NCBI RefSeq assembly: GCF_020171465.1
Contig: NZ_JAIUZR010000003.1
Location: 558,001-622,000 of the forward strand
Source of the DNA: Lutimonas saemankumensis
Lineage (GTDB): Bacteria; Bacteroidota; Bacteroidia; Flavobacteriales; Flavobacteriaceae
Direction of reading: 5' to 3'
DNA length: 64,000 nt
Of this stretch, positions 1 to 9,011 are shown piece after piece (the stretch's first letter is position 1; every line of letters starts with the position of its first letter). Position numbers and translations under genes: made by a program. The notes under the pieces were generated by a model, which saw only the letters and a list, made by a program, of their open reading frames with translations, ran no database searches and was not told where the DNA came from.

Positions 1-339
1 GGTTCAAATGCAAAAAAATCGATTGTTTTGGCTGAAGATGTTGCTGAATTGATACCAGAATTGATCGATAAGAGGGGCACTTATAACTTGTCTGGCGATA
101 AGGATTACACTTTTGAGGAAATTTCGTCGGTAATAGCCCGCCAACTTGGTAAGAAAAATATTAGGTCGATTCCAAATGGATTGGTTAAGCTGATTTCAAA
201 AGTTGGGGACCATATCCCTTTTTCTCCAATAAACACTGACAAGTATATGAAAATGAGCAAAGATCTAACTGTTTCGGCCGACAAAGCCATCAAAGAGTTG
301 GGATGGAAACCCAGATCTCTAGATAATTATAAAATATAG
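1..339 (+). CDS. NAD-dependent epimerase/dehydratase (SDR), C-terminal fragment
   Basis: The reading frame is open from base 1 to the stop at 337-339, so the gene begins outside the window and only about 112 C-terminal residues are visible. The segment (LSGDKDYTFEEI, then ELGWKPRS near the end) resembles the substrate-binding end of extended SDR nucleotide-sugar epimerases or reductases. It lies 5 bp before a PglC-like sugar transferase, a pairing common in O-antigen, capsule and glycoprotein loci, where the SDR makes the sugar that the transferase loads on undecaprenyl phosphate. The Rossmann motif and catalytic Tyr-Lys are off-window, so the substrate cannot be judged. The TTG at 28 is only an internal codon. 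Confidence 0.72.
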   Translation, partial: GSNAKKSIVLAEDVAELIPELIDKRGTYNLSGDKDYTFEEISSVIARQLGKKNIRSIPNGLVKLISKVGDHIPFSPINTDKYMKMSKDLTVSADKAIKELGWKPRSLDNYKI

Positions 340-344
340 TTTGA

Positions 345-896
345 ATGTTTGATAGATTGGTAGCGTTGATAATGTTGATTATTTTAAGCCCGGTTTTTGT
401 ATTGGTAGCATTATTGATTTTATTTGATGATGGATTTCCAATATTATTTACCCAAAAAAGAGTTGGGGTTAACTATACCTTCTTTAAGATGTATAAATTC
501 AGAACCATGAAAAAGAACACGCCGAATGTGGCAACTCATTTGTTGGAAAACCCCGATCAGCATATATTGAAAGTAGGGAAATTATTACGGAAATTAAGTT
601 TAGACGAACTCCCTAATTTAATCAACATCCTGAAGGGTGACATGGTTTTTGTGGGCCCTCGGCCGGCACTCTATAATCAGGATGATCTTATGAAGTTGAG
701 AATCGAAGCAAAAGTGGATGTTCTAAAACCTGGACTGACAGGATGGGCACAGATCAATGGAAGAGATGAAATATCTATTGAAGAGAAGGTAAGTCTGGAG
801 GAAGAATATTTGAAAAGAAAATCCTTTCTTTTTGATACGGAAATATTTTTTAAGACCTTTTTTTCAGCCTTCTTAAGTAAAGGTGTAAAACATTAA
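345..896 (+). CDS. Undecaprenyl-phosphate sugar phosphotransferase (PglC-like monotopic PGT)
   Basis: 183 residues, the size of the minimal PglC-type phosphoglycosyl transferase. It is expected to transfer a sugar-1-phosphate from a UDP-sugar to undecaprenyl phosphate, starting a glycan at the inner membrane. Visible features are an N-terminal re-entrant hydrophobic helix with Ser-Pro (residues 5-27), KMYKFRTM (48-55), the catalytic Asp-Glu dyad in LSLDELPNL (D87-E88), LKGDMVFVGPRP (96-107) and PGLTGWAQINGR. An in-frame TGA lies directly upstream of the ATG, fixing the start. It sits between an SDR gene (5 bp) and an aminotransferase gene (3 bp), clearly one operon. The precise sugar is inferred only from context (diNAcBac-like). 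Confidence 0.9.
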   Translation: MFDRLVALIMLIILSPVFVLVALLILFDDGFPILFTQKRVGVNYTFFKMYKFRTMKKNTPNVATHLLENPDQHILKVGKLLRKLSLDELPNLINILKGDMVFVGPRPALYNQDDLMKLRIEAKVDVLKPGLTGWAQINGRDEISIEEKVSLEEEYLKRKSFLFDTEIFFKTFFSAFLSKGVKH

Positions 897-899
897 TAT

Positions 900-2033
900 T
901 TGAAAAGAGATTTTGACATATATCTATCTCCTTCTCATCTTACCGGCGAGGAACAAAAGTTTATTGAAAACGCTTTTGACAAAAATCATATAAGTGCTTC
1001 AGGAGAGAATCTGGCTGGTTTCGAGTCTGATCTGTGTCAATATCTGGATATTTCTTCATGTTCTTTATTGAATTCAGGTACATCAGCAATTCATTTGGCA
1101 CTGATCTTATTGGGAGTTAAAGCGGGTGATGAAGTGCTTTGTTCAACTTTTACCTATTCAGCAACAATTAATCCTGTAAGATACCAAAATGCTATTCCGG
1201 TTCTTGTTGATTCTGAAAGAGAAACCTGGAATATGAGCCCAGAGTTGTTGGAAAAAGCGATCAAGGATAGAATTACCAAAGGGAAAAAGCCAAAAGCGAT
1301 TATCCTTGTGCATCTATATGGGATGCCTTCCAAAATGAACGAGTTGATCGCTATTGCAAGGAAATATGAGATACCCATCATAGAAGATGCAGCCGAAGCA
1401 TTGGGATCAAAATATGAAGATAAGTACTTAGGCACCTTTGGCGAATTAGGGATTTTTTCGTTCAATGGAAACAAGATAATAACAACTTCTGGAGGTGGGG
1501 CCCTGGTGTCTGATAATCCGGAATATTGCAAAAAAGCAAATTTCCTCGCTACTCAGGCTCGTGATGATGCTCCTCATTATCAACATTCTGAAATTGGATA
1601 TAACTATAGAATGACCAATCTTGCCGCCGGAATTGGAAGAGGGCAAATGGAGGTGTTGGATAAGAGGGTGAAAGCAAAACGAGAAACATATAATTTTTAC
1701 AAAAGTGAACTTGCAGAATTTAAGGATATTTCTTTTTTAGAAGAGCCAGAAGGATTTTATTCTAACAGATGGCTTACAACAATTTTGACCGATAGTTATG
1801 AAACACGCGAGGCGTTAAGATTGGCCCTTGAAAACGAAAATATAGAATCTCGTCCTTTATGGAAACCCATGCATGTACAACCTGTGTTTAAGAATTTTCC
1901 AGCTTCTACTGATGGAAGCTCTGAGGTTTTGTTCAATAGGGGACTGTGCTTACCCAGTGGATCAGATCTAACTACAAAAGATTTGATGCGAGTGGTTTCT
2001 GTTATAAAGAAAGTACTTAAATTGAGAAGATGA
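900..2033 (+). CDS. DegT/DnrJ/EryC1/StrS PLP-dependent sugar aminotransferase (PglE-like)
   Basis: 377 residues, full length for the family that converts UDP-4-keto-6-deoxy sugars to 4-amino sugars. PLP-site residues are visible: GTSAIHLAL (60-68), EDAAEALGS with D163 contacting the pyridine nitrogen, and SFNGNK with the internal aldimine lysine K192. The start is TTG at 900, three bases after the sugar transferase stop; no better ATG lies upstream. With the transferase before it and the 4,6-dehydratase at 2205 after it, the set matches the PglF-PglE-PglC steps of UDP-bacillosamine-type synthesis. An acetyltransferase (PglD) is not in view. A good terminator follows at 2073. Confidence 0.9.
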   Translation: MKRDFDIYLSPSHLTGEEQKFIENAFDKNHISASGENLAGFESDLCQYLDISSCSLLNSGTSAIHLALILLGVKAGDEVLCSTFTYSATINPVRYQNAIPVLVDSERETWNMSPELLEKAIKDRITKGKKPKAIILVHLYGMPSKMNELIAIARKYEIPIIEDAAEALGSKYEDKYLGTFGELGIFSFNGNKIITTSGGGALVSDNPEYCKKANFLATQARDDAPHYQHSEIGYNYRMTNLAAGIGRGQMEVLDKRVKAKRETYNFYKSELAEFKDISFLEEPEGFYSNRWLTTILTDSYETREALRLALENENIESRPLWKPMHVQPVFKNFPASTDGSSEVLFNRGLCLPSGSDLTTKDLMRVVSVIKKVLKLRR

Positions 2034-2072
2034 TCTACTCAAACTTTAGACTAATCCATTGAAAATTAAAAG

Positions 2073-2097
2073 CCACTTCACGGGAAGTGGTTTTTTT
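2073..2097 (+). terminator. Rho-independent terminator after the aminotransferase gene
   Basis: A 7-bp stem CCACTTC/GAAGTGG with a 4-base loop ACGG is followed by seven T. It lies 40 bp after the stop at 2033 and closes the glycan operon that enters from the left edge, so the dehydratase gene at 2205 needs its own promoter. Confidence 0.85.
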
Positions 2098-2166
2098 ATA
2101 CCTGCAAACTACCTGAAAACCCCGAATTTGCAATCTAACCCCATTCAATGAATGAAAATAGTTGCG

Positions 2167-2174
2167 TATATTTG
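2167..2174 (+). promoter_or_regulatory. Bacteroidota -7 box for the dehydratase gene
   Basis: TATATTTG matches the Bacteroidota -7 consensus TAnnTTTG exactly and lies 30 bp before the ATG at 2205, after a terminator. No TTG (-33) is seen at the expected 17-23 bp spacing, so only the -7 element supports it. Confidence 0.5.
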
Positions 2175-2204
2175 CAGGGTACAAACTAAATAGCTTATCC
2201 CCCC

Positions 2205-4115
2205 ATGACCAAATCTATTTTTAACAACGCTGTATATACTTCTCGCTGGATCGTCCTGATGATCGATCTGTCTCTGAGTCTGCAGGCTTTCTTTTTTGCC
2301 TACCTGATTCGATTTAATTTTTCACTGCAATTCGGCTCCTATGATTTTATCCAGCAATTGCCATTAATCGCAATTGCCTCTTTGATTGGTTTTCTGTCTG
2401 TGGGTTCTTTTAAAGGAATCGTTAGGCATACAGGAACAAAGGATGCCATAAATGTGTTCTGGGCCTCAACAATTATTGCAGCTATTTTATTTTCATCGGC
2501 CCTGGTGATCAGAAACTTTAATATTTATGACGTTTATTCAATTCCTTTATCCATAATTTCAATTCACTATTTGCTGAATATTGTAGTTTTGATTTCCAGC
2601 CGGTTTATCTTTAAATATTTGTTTGACAGAATTGCTTCCAATTATCAAAAACCGAAGAATGTATTGATCTATGGTGCCGGTGAATCGGGTTTGATCACCT
2701 ATAATACCCTAAGCACCAGTGTAAGCAGTAAATACAGGATCGTCGGTTTCCTTGATGATTCCCAATTGAAGATAGGCAAGCAATTTAACCGGATCAAAAT
2801 CTATGATCCTAAAATTATTGACAAGAATTTTATTGAAAAGTATGATATTAAAGAAATAATCGTATCCATCCAGAAGATCAAGCCGTTTGAACTTTTTGAA
2901 AAGGTGGACAGGCTAACCGATCTCCCTGTGACCATTAAAATAGTACCTCCTGTTCAGCAATGGATCGATGGTGAGTTGAATGTGGGCCAGATCCAGGAAG
3001 TAAAGATCGAGGACCTTTTGGAAAGAACACCGATCAAGATTAATAATCCTGTCTTGCAGAAGGAACTGGAAAACAGAGTTATTCTGGTAACCGGAGCCGC
3101 CGGTTCCATTGGTAGTGAGATCGCTCAGCAGATCAGTAAATACAAGTATAAACAGCTCATACTTCTGGATCAGGCTGAGTCAGCTCTTTATGATCTTCAG
3201 CAAAAGTTTTTGAGGGAAAAAGTTGAAAATTTTTCTGTTGAATTGGCGGATATTCGTAATGAAGACAGGATCAGATCATTATTTGAAAATAACAATATTG
3301 ACCTGATTTTTCATGCAGCAGCATACAAACACGTTCCTTTGATGGAAAACAATCCTTATGAAGCGGTGCGTGTTAATGTATACGGTTCCAGTTTGTTGAT
3401 GAAGTATGCCATCCAGCATCATGTACAAAAATTTATCATGGTATCCACGGATAAAGCAGTCAACCCAACAAATGTCATGGGTGCTACCAAACGTGTGGCT
3501 GAACTCTATGCCAATTGTCTGAATACCCAGGGGAAAACCAAATTTGTTACAACCCGATTCGGTAATGTACTGGGCTCCAATGGTTCTGTAATTCCTTTGT
3601 TTAAAAGACAGATTGAAAATGGTGGTCCATTGACGGTAACCCACGAGGACATTACTCGTTTCTTTATGACGATTCCTGAGGCTTGTCAACTGGTATTGGA
3701 AGCAGGAGTTATGGGTAATGGTGGAGAGATCTATGTGTTTGATATGGGAGAATCTGTCAAGATCTTTGAGCTGGCCAAAAAAATGATTCATCTAAGTGGT
3801 CGTCGTTACCCGGAAGATATCGATATCAAAATAACAGGCCTTCGCCCCGGTGAAAAGTTATACGAGGAATTGTTATCCAACGAAGAGAATACCATCCCTA
3901 CGTATAACGAAAAGATCATGATCGCCAAAACAGATAATATTCATGTGGATCAGGTCAAAGCCAGGATCGATTCCCTGATTTCTGAGCTGAGCATAGATCA
4001 CTTGGAATTGGTTAAAAAGATCAAAGCCATTGTTCCGGAATATATCTCGAATAACTCAGAATTTGAGAAATTGGATGACACTCAGGTGAAGGTAAAAAAA
4101 TTGAAGATCAGTTAG
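2205..4115 (+). CDS. Membrane UDP-sugar 4,6-dehydratase (PglF/WbpM/CapD-FlaA1 family)
   Basis: 636 residues, the usual length of the large membrane form. Four N-terminal hydrophobic helices (about residues 12-130) are followed by a CoA-binding-like Rossmann domain (LIYGAGESG near 155) and the catalytic SDR domain with NAD motif GAAGSIG (297-303). The active site matches PglF/WbpM: T415-D416-K417 and M425...K429, where Met replaces the usual SDR Tyr. It oxidises and dehydrates UDP-GlcNAc-type substrates to the 4-keto-6-deoxy sugar, which the PglE-like aminotransferase would use. It has its own -7 box after a terminator. The last 8 bp overlap the convergent gene at 4108. Confidence 0.92.
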   Translation: MTKSIFNNAVYTSRWIVLMIDLSLSLQAFFFAYLIRFNFSLQFGSYDFIQQLPLIAIASLIGFLSVGSFKGIVRHTGTKDAINVFWASTIIAAILFSSALVIRNFNIYDVYSIPLSIISIHYLLNIVVLISSRFIFKYLFDRIASNYQKPKNVLIYGAGESGLITYNTLSTSVSSKYRIVGFLDDSQLKIGKQFNRIKIYDPKIIDKNFIEKYDIKEIIVSIQKIKPFELFEKVDRLTDLPVTIKIVPPVQQWIDGELNVGQIQEVKIEDLLERTPIKINNPVLQKELENRVILVTGAAGSIGSEIAQQISKYKYKQLILLDQAESALYDLQQKFLREKVENFSVELADIRNEDRIRSLFENNNIDLIFHAAAYKHVPLMENNPYEAVRVNVYGSSLLMKYAIQHHVQKFIMVSTDKAVNPTNVMGATKRVAELYANCLNTQGKTKFVTTRFGNVLGSNGSVIPLFKRQIENGGPLTVTHEDITRFFMTIPEACQLVLEAGVMGNGGEIYVFDMGESVKIFELAKKMIHLSGRRYPEDIDIKITGLRPGEKLYEELLSNEENTIPTYNEKIMIAKTDNIHVDQVKARIDSLISELSIDHLELVKKIKAIVPEYISNNSEFEKLDDTQVKVKKLKIS

Positions 4116-5289
4116 ATTCCTTCCGAAACCTTACCCACAAGAAGATATATCGAATATAGAGTCCCAGCATCAATGGGATCAGGGCATAGTGAAATACTTG
4201 TACCCTAAAGATCCATAGTAGTACCATGATATCCAGCAGTAGCAAGAGGGTCAGTAAATAGTGCTGATTCATTTTCGCATTTTTATTTGTTAAAAAAAGA
4301 AAAATCAAATTCGGGGCAAAGGCCCAAAGCACATTAAAATTATTGGCTGTGGCTGAATGATCCGTAGCAAACCACAACAGAAGCAAGATAAGCCCCACAC
4401 TTCCTGTAACCGCAAATATCAATACATCCAAAATTTTGGACCTTTTTTCCTTTTTATAATCCCGGTAAGTAACGGCAACAATAATGAGAGCCACCAGTGA
4501 AAACACTAAAAATGGCGTTATTCCTCTTTCCATAGACTTCCCTTTATAACTCAACAAGATCTCTTCGGTCCTTTTTACAATAGGTTGAATTGATCCCTCA
4601 TCTTCCTTTTTAATTTCAACTTCCTCAAAGGCCTCAAACACATAGTCAGGCAAAAACATATATTCACGTGAACTGGCTTTGCGGTCTATATCCGCTCCAA
4701 GGGCCAGGTCAATGCCAAAGTCGGCCCAGGGCTGATGATCCATATAGAGCTCGATCAGATCCCGGTGCGTTAAATCTTCCTGATCAAAATTCGCTTTAAA
4801 AACCAGTTTGTCACCCAGGACTTCTTCGAGAACATCGTATAACTTGGTAGAGCAGTTGTCGTAGAAAAAATCATACTTGTACGAGCGGTTTTCGGGCAAG
4901 GCATTTTCTTCCAGAAAATCATAAACCTTTTGTACCTGCTCCTGGTTTAAATCGAGTACCTGCCCTTTGACCCAGCGGTTTTCGCGATGGTAACTTCTCA
5001 AAAAATTACCAAAATTATAGGCCCGCAGCTGATACAGCAGTTTGCCACGTGAAAACTTCAAATAGAAATTTGGGGTATCAAAATCAAAGGTACCGTAGTT
5101 ATAGACTCTGTCAATTTTATTTTCAAGATCAAGCACCCGAAAGGCACTGTGGCCAAAACTTGCATACAACTCATTTGTGCCCGGCCCACAGGTGATTACA
5201 CTTATTTCTGCCTTTGGGGATAACTGGATCTGCTGTGCAAAGCCCAAAAACGAAAGGGAAAAAAATAAAAGGAAAATTAGTTTTTTCAA
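4108..5289 (-). CDS. DUF4105 / Lnb N-terminal periplasmic domain membrane protein
   Basis: 393 residues. A signal peptide (residues 1-19, ending GFAQ) precedes the DUF4105 domain: CGPGTNELYASFGHSAFRV (H47), NYGTFDFDTPNFYLKF and KYDFFYDNCSTKLYD (C146). The conserved His and Cys fit the papain/NlpC-like fold of Lnb, the two-component lipoprotein N-acyltransferase of some Gram-positives. From about residue 258 the C-terminus holds four to five hydrophobic helices. In flavobacteria the exact substrate is unproven; acyl transfer on lipoproteins or lipids is an inference from the Lnb relation. It is convergent with and slightly overlaps the dehydratase gene. Confidence 0.82.
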   Translation of the reverse strand: MKKLIFLLFFSLSFLGFAQQIQLSPKAEISVITCGPGTNELYASFGHSAFRVLDLENKIDRVYNYGTFDFDTPNFYLKFSRGKLLYQLRAYNFGNFLRSYHRENRWVKGQVLDLNQEQVQKVYDFLEENALPENRSYKYDFFYDNCSTKLYDVLEEVLGDKLVFKANFDQEDLTHRDLIELYMDHQPWADFGIDLALGADIDRKASSREYMFLPDYVFEAFEEVEIKKEDEGSIQPIVKRTEEILLSYKGKSMERGITPFLVFSLVALIIVAVTYRDYKKEKRSKILDVLIFAVTGSVGLILLLLWFATDHSATANNFNVLWAFAPNLIFLFLTNKNAKMNQHYLLTLLLLLDIMVLLWIFRVQVFHYALIPLMLGLYIRYIFLWVRFRKESN

Positions 5290-5381
5290 AATATCACAGA
5301 TATTTAACAGATTATAAATTTTGAAATTGATCGAGACTTTTTTTAAGCATGAAAAATTATTAATCGGGGTCTGAATTTGAA

Positions 5382-5482
5382 TTGAGTCAAATATTCAAAT
5401 ATTTCAAATCTTTATCCCTACCCACCTTAAGATCAATTAACACATAAAACTTGGCATAAATATAAATCATAATTTGACTCAA
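5382..5482. repeat. 11-bp inverted repeat flanking an intergenic spacer
   Basis: TTGAGTCAAAT at 5382-5392 and its exact reverse complement ATTTGACTCAA at 5472-5482 are separated by 79 bp, between the stop of the PorV-like gene (5491) and the start of the DUF4105 gene (5289). Apart from this pair I see nothing in the 200-bp gap. It may be paired operator sites or chance in AT-rich DNA. Confidence 0.4.
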
Positions 5483-5490
5483 AAGCCTGG

Positions 5491-6564
5491 TTATCTAAAA
5501 TAAGATATATCGATCTTGATCGAGAATATATTTGAGTATAAGGTACCACTCGCAGCACCTATATTGGCAAGAGCATAATCCAGCTGGATTCCTTTATATC
5601 TGAAACCTACTCCAAAATTGGGTTCAACTGAGGTAGTTCGATCTCCGTCAAAATCCGTAAAATACTGAAAGTTGTTTACCCCAACTCTTAAATAAGCCAT
5701 TTTTAGATAGTCAAACTGTAAACCTGCTCCAGGATCAATGCTCAGGGCAGAGGAGGAGATGATATCATTGGTCTCTGAAAAACGCATGTTCAGATCAATT
5801 TCAGCCAGGATATTGAAATCCCTGGAAGCCGCAAAAGACTTTGCCACGCCAAACTGAACTTTGGGTTTGGTCAGTTCCAGGGTCTCTGGTGCCTCCTGAT
5901 TTTCTCCCGGGATGGCGTTTTGTATTTTATCGAATTCTTCCTGGTCGATGGTCCAGGCATTAAAGGTGGTTGTAATGTCACGTACCATGACTCCAAACTG
6001 CCATTCTGTTTCGGTCTGAAACTGTAAGGAGGCGTCAATGCCAAAACCCCAGGAAGAAGCAAAATCACCAATCTTACGGTGAACAATCTTTGTGTTGACA
6101 CCCAGATCCAGTCCCTGTACCGGTAACCTGCGGGCATATGCCACATTAAAGGCATAATCGGCTGCAGAAAACAGGCTGATATTATCATAATTGATATTTC
6201 CCTGGCTGTCGATTAGTTCAGTTGTGTTCAAAATATCGTCAACGCCAAAACGAATAAAGGCAACGGCAAATGTACTGACATCATTAATGGGTTTGGCAAA
6301 GGCAGCGTAGTCGTACTTACCAATTCCCTGAAAATATTCGGCGTGCATTAATGCGCCCTGAATGTCATCAACTTTTGTGAGCCCTGCCGGGTTCCAGTAA
6401 ATCGAATTAACATCGCCACTTGAGGCGATAACCGCTTTTCCCATACCAAAAGCAGCAGCATCAACCCCCAGATTCAGGAACTCATTGGAAAAGCTTCTAA
6501 AGGCCTGTCCATGGCTCAATGTGGAAAGTAAAACGATAAAAAATAAACCTTTTTTCAATTTCAA
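5491..6564 (-). CDS. PorV/PorQ-family outer-membrane beta-barrel (PorV2-like)
   Basis: 357 residues with a signal peptide (cleavage after HGQA near residue 20). The N-terminus reads FLNLGVDAAAFGMGKAVIASSGDVNSIYWNPAGL when read in pieces, the hallmark start of PorV/PorQ and FadL-like barrels in Bacteroidota; the rest is alternating amphipathic strands ending in an aromatic residue (SYFR). PorV carries substrates for the type IX secretion system; PorV-like paralogues often stand alone, as here, with no other T9SS gene in view. The family call is firm, but which secretion or lipid role this paralogue has is open. Confidence 0.82.
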   Translation of the reverse strand: MKLKKGLFFIVLLSTLSHGQAFRSFSNEFLNLGVDAAAFGMGKAVIASSGDVNSIYWNPAGLTKVDDIQGALMHAEYFQGIGKYDYAAFAKPINDVSTFAVAFIRFGVDDILNTTELIDSQGNINYDNISLFSAADYAFNVAYARRLPVQGLDLGVNTKIVHRKIGDFASSWGFGIDASLQFQTETEWQFGVMVRDITTTFNAWTIDQEEFDKIQNAIPGENQEAPETLELTKPKVQFGVAKSFAASRDFNILAEIDLNMRFSETNDIISSSALSIDPGAGLQFDYLKMAYLRVGVNNFQYFTDFDGDRTTSVEPNFGVGFRYKGIQLDYALANIGAASGTLYSNIFSIKIDISYFR

Positions 6565-6639
6565 TTGCTACAGGATCAAAACGTTGATATCACTATGCAA
6601 TGATACAATGAAATAAGGAGTAAATGAAATTAGTTGAGG

Positions 6640-7608
6640 CTATACCTCAGCAAAAAATTTCATGATGCGCTTTTCAAGCCAAAAGCCACTTCCGTTTTCA
6701 AAGGTTGAGTTATAGCCCACGTGGCCACCGTATCGGGTTACTTCCAGTTTAAAGTTTCGGTTGTTTTTAGCTTCCTGCACAGGAATGCAGGTTTCCGACA
6801 AAAAAGGATCATCAGCAGCCGTGATCAGAAGGCTTGGAATTTTAATACCTCCCAGGAACTGTTTGGAACTGTTTTGTTTCCAATAATCATTGGCGTCCAT
6901 AAAACCGTTCACAGGTGCCGTAAAATAATTATCAAAATCGAGAAAATTGGCTGAATTCAGAATGGCTTTTGTGTTCAGGCCATTTTCAGGAAACTGCTCC
7001 ATCTTAATGCGGGTTTTCTTTTTTAGAGAGATCAGGAAACGCTGCATGTACACCATGTTCCAGAATTTAGCAATGGCCTCAGAGGAGCCTTTGAGATCGC
7101 ATGGGACCGATACGCCGACCCCTGCCTGAAGTTTACCTGAATAGTCATCACGTTGCTCGCCCAGGTATTTGAGTAAAAGATTACCTCCCAAACTATAACC
7201 GACAGCAAAATATGATTTGTAGGTTTTACGTGAATCCAAATAGCGAAGTATCTCAGCAAAATCATTGGTTTTACCACTGTGATAGGAGTAAAGCAGGCGA
7301 TTCGTCTCCCCGCTGCAACCCCTCAAATTAACCGCTAACACATCATAGCCGGAAAGGTTGGCCACCTGGGTCATGGCGGTAACATACTTTGAACCTGAAC
7401 TTCCCTCAAGCCCATGGATGATGATCACAAGCCTATCAGAGTCGACATGGGAAAAATCCAGATCCATAAAATCACCGTCGGAGGTCTCCATTCTTTCCCG
7501 CTGAAAGACAACTTCTATTTTGTGGAACAAGGTCCTGTAAATGGTATTTAGATGCTTACTCTTGAACAGAAGATGAGGATTATATGTTGACTGAGAAACT
7601 AAAGCCAT
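6640..7608 (-). CDS. YheT-family alpha/beta hydrolase
   Basis: 322 residues, the normal length of the COG0429/YheT family of esterase-like hydrolases. The nucleophile elbow is GYSLGG (S139), the oxyanion region is IHGLEGSSGS (65-73), the acid is in AADDPFLSE and the catalytic His is in YGGHVGY near the C-terminus. No signal peptide, so cytoplasmic. The substrate is unknown for this family. It begins 8 bp after the rmuC stop and is probably co-transcribed with it. Confidence 0.86.
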   Translation of the reverse strand: MALVSQSTYNPHLLFKSKHLNTIYRTLFHKIEVVFQRERMETSDGDFMDLDFSHVDSDRLVIIIHGLEGSSGSKYVTAMTQVANLSGYDVLAVNLRGCSGETNRLLYSYHSGKTNDFAEILRYLDSRKTYKSYFAVGYSLGGNLLLKYLGEQRDDYSGKLQAGVGVSVPCDLKGSSEAIAKFWNMVYMQRFLISLKKKTRIKMEQFPENGLNTKAILNSANFLDFDNYFTAPVNGFMDANDYWKQNSSKQFLGGIKIPSLLITAADDPFLSETCIPVQEAKNNRNFKLEVTRYGGHVGYNSTFENGSGFWLEKRIMKFFAEV

Positions 7609-7616
7609 CTTTGCAA

Positions 7617-8936
7617 CTAATTTTCTTCAGCCCTTTCAAGAAGGCTGGGAGGAAGGGCCTTTTTAGTCTTGGCACCCAGTTTTTTAAGGTTTTCTACGCG
7701 AGTGATCAGATTTCCCTTTCCTTCACTTAATTTGTTCATGGCAGCCTTGTAACCTTCCTGTGAGGCATTGATCTGCTTGCCAACTTTGATCAGATCCTGT
7801 ACCAGCCCTTCAAACTTATCGTATAAGGCTCCGGCCTGCCTGGCGATTTCCATGACATTTCTCTTTTGATCTTCCTGCTTCCAGATGGAAGCCACAGTAG
7901 TCAACGTTGCCAAAAGGGTAGAAGTGGATACCATGACCACATTTTTGTCCAGTGCCTGAATATAAAGTTCCTGATCCTCCTGCAGCGCAATCATCAAGGC
8001 TGGCTCTATGGGTATGTACATGATCACATAATCCGGGCTGTTGATGCCGTACAGGTCGGTGTAATTCTTGCTTCCCAGTTCCTTGATATGCTTTTGAATG
8101 CTCTGGACATGACTCTTGAGGCTTGTCTTTTCAGCAATCTCATTCTCTGCGTTAAAAAATCGCTCATAACCTGTTAGTGAAACCTTGGAATCGATGATTA
8201 AATGTTTGTTGTCAGGCAGGTTTATGATAAGGTCAGGTTTTTTCAGGCGTGAGTCCTCGTCCCGATAGCCTTCCTGGGTTGAAAAATGTACATCTTTTTG
8301 AAGGCCGGCTTTTTCCAATATGGTTTCCAGCTGAAATTCTCCCCAGTCACCCTGTTTCTTGGAATCTCCTTTAAGTGCCCTGGTAAGGTTTACCGCATCT
8401 TTACTCATCTGCACGTTCAATTCCTTTAAACCTAGTATTTGCTGGCGCAAAGCGGACTGTTTTTCAATACTTTCTTTATGGGTATCCTCTACTTTTTTCT
8501 CAAAGGTTTTGATCTTTTCCTGAAGCGGGTTCAGGATCTGCTCCATATTTTCTTTGTTGCGCTGCGTGAATTTGTTTGATTTCTCTTCCAGGATCTTATT
8601 GGCCAGTATTTCAAAGTCTTTTGAAAATTTCTCCTGGAGTTTTGCAATATCTTCCTGTTGTGCTTCCATTTTTTCTCCTGCATTTTCAAGGGCGGCATTT
8701 TTTTTAACCAGCTCCATCTGGACCTGTTGGTTCTCCCTTCTTGAAATTTCAAGCTGTTGTTGAAGATCAGTGAGTTCGGTTTCCTTTTCCTCTTTTTCAT
8801 TCTCCATCAGGGTCATCCTGCTTTCAAGAGCCGCCGTTGTTTTTTCAAACTTTAGTTTGCTTATGATATAGGTAATAACAACCGCCAGGACAAGGACGAT
8901 TGCCAAAATGATATATAGCATGAAATCTGACATCAA
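7617..8936 (-). CDS. rmuC: DNA recombination protein RmuC
   Basis: 439 residues. A single N-terminal membrane helix (about 5-24) is followed by a long coiled coil (about 30-200, rich in E, K and Q) and the RmuC domain with KKQGDWGEFQLETILEKAGL, KKPDLIINLPD and HLIIDSKVSLTGYERF, consistent with the PD-(D/E)XK nuclease-like core. In E. coli, rmuC mutants show increased inversion at short inverted repeats, so RmuC is thought to limit such rearrangements. It is the first gene of a likely rmuC-yheT pair and is divergent from the acyltransferase gene at 9012. Confidence 0.92.
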   Translation of the reverse strand: MMSDFMLYIILAIVLVLAVVITYIISKLKFEKTTAALESRMTLMENEKEEKETELTDLQQQLEISRRENQQVQMELVKKNAALENAGEKMEAQQEDIAKLQEKFSKDFEILANKILEEKSNKFTQRNKENMEQILNPLQEKIKTFEKKVEDTHKESIEKQSALRQQILGLKELNVQMSKDAVNLTRALKGDSKKQGDWGEFQLETILEKAGLQKDVHFSTQEGYRDEDSRLKKPDLIINLPDNKHLIIDSKVSLTGYERFFNAENEIAEKTSLKSHVQSIQKHIKELGSKNYTDLYGINSPDYVIMYIPIEPALMIALQEDQELYIQALDKNVVMVSTSTLLATLTTVASIWKQEDQKRNVMEIARQAGALYDKFEGLVQDLIKVGKQINASQEGYKAAMNKLSEGKGNLITRVENLKKLGAKTKKALPPSLLERAEEN

Positions 8937-9011
8937 TAATTCTATTTTAAAAAATCAGTATATTGGAATTAATTACGATATTACGAAAAATTTCAACCCA
9001 ATAGAGCTGAT

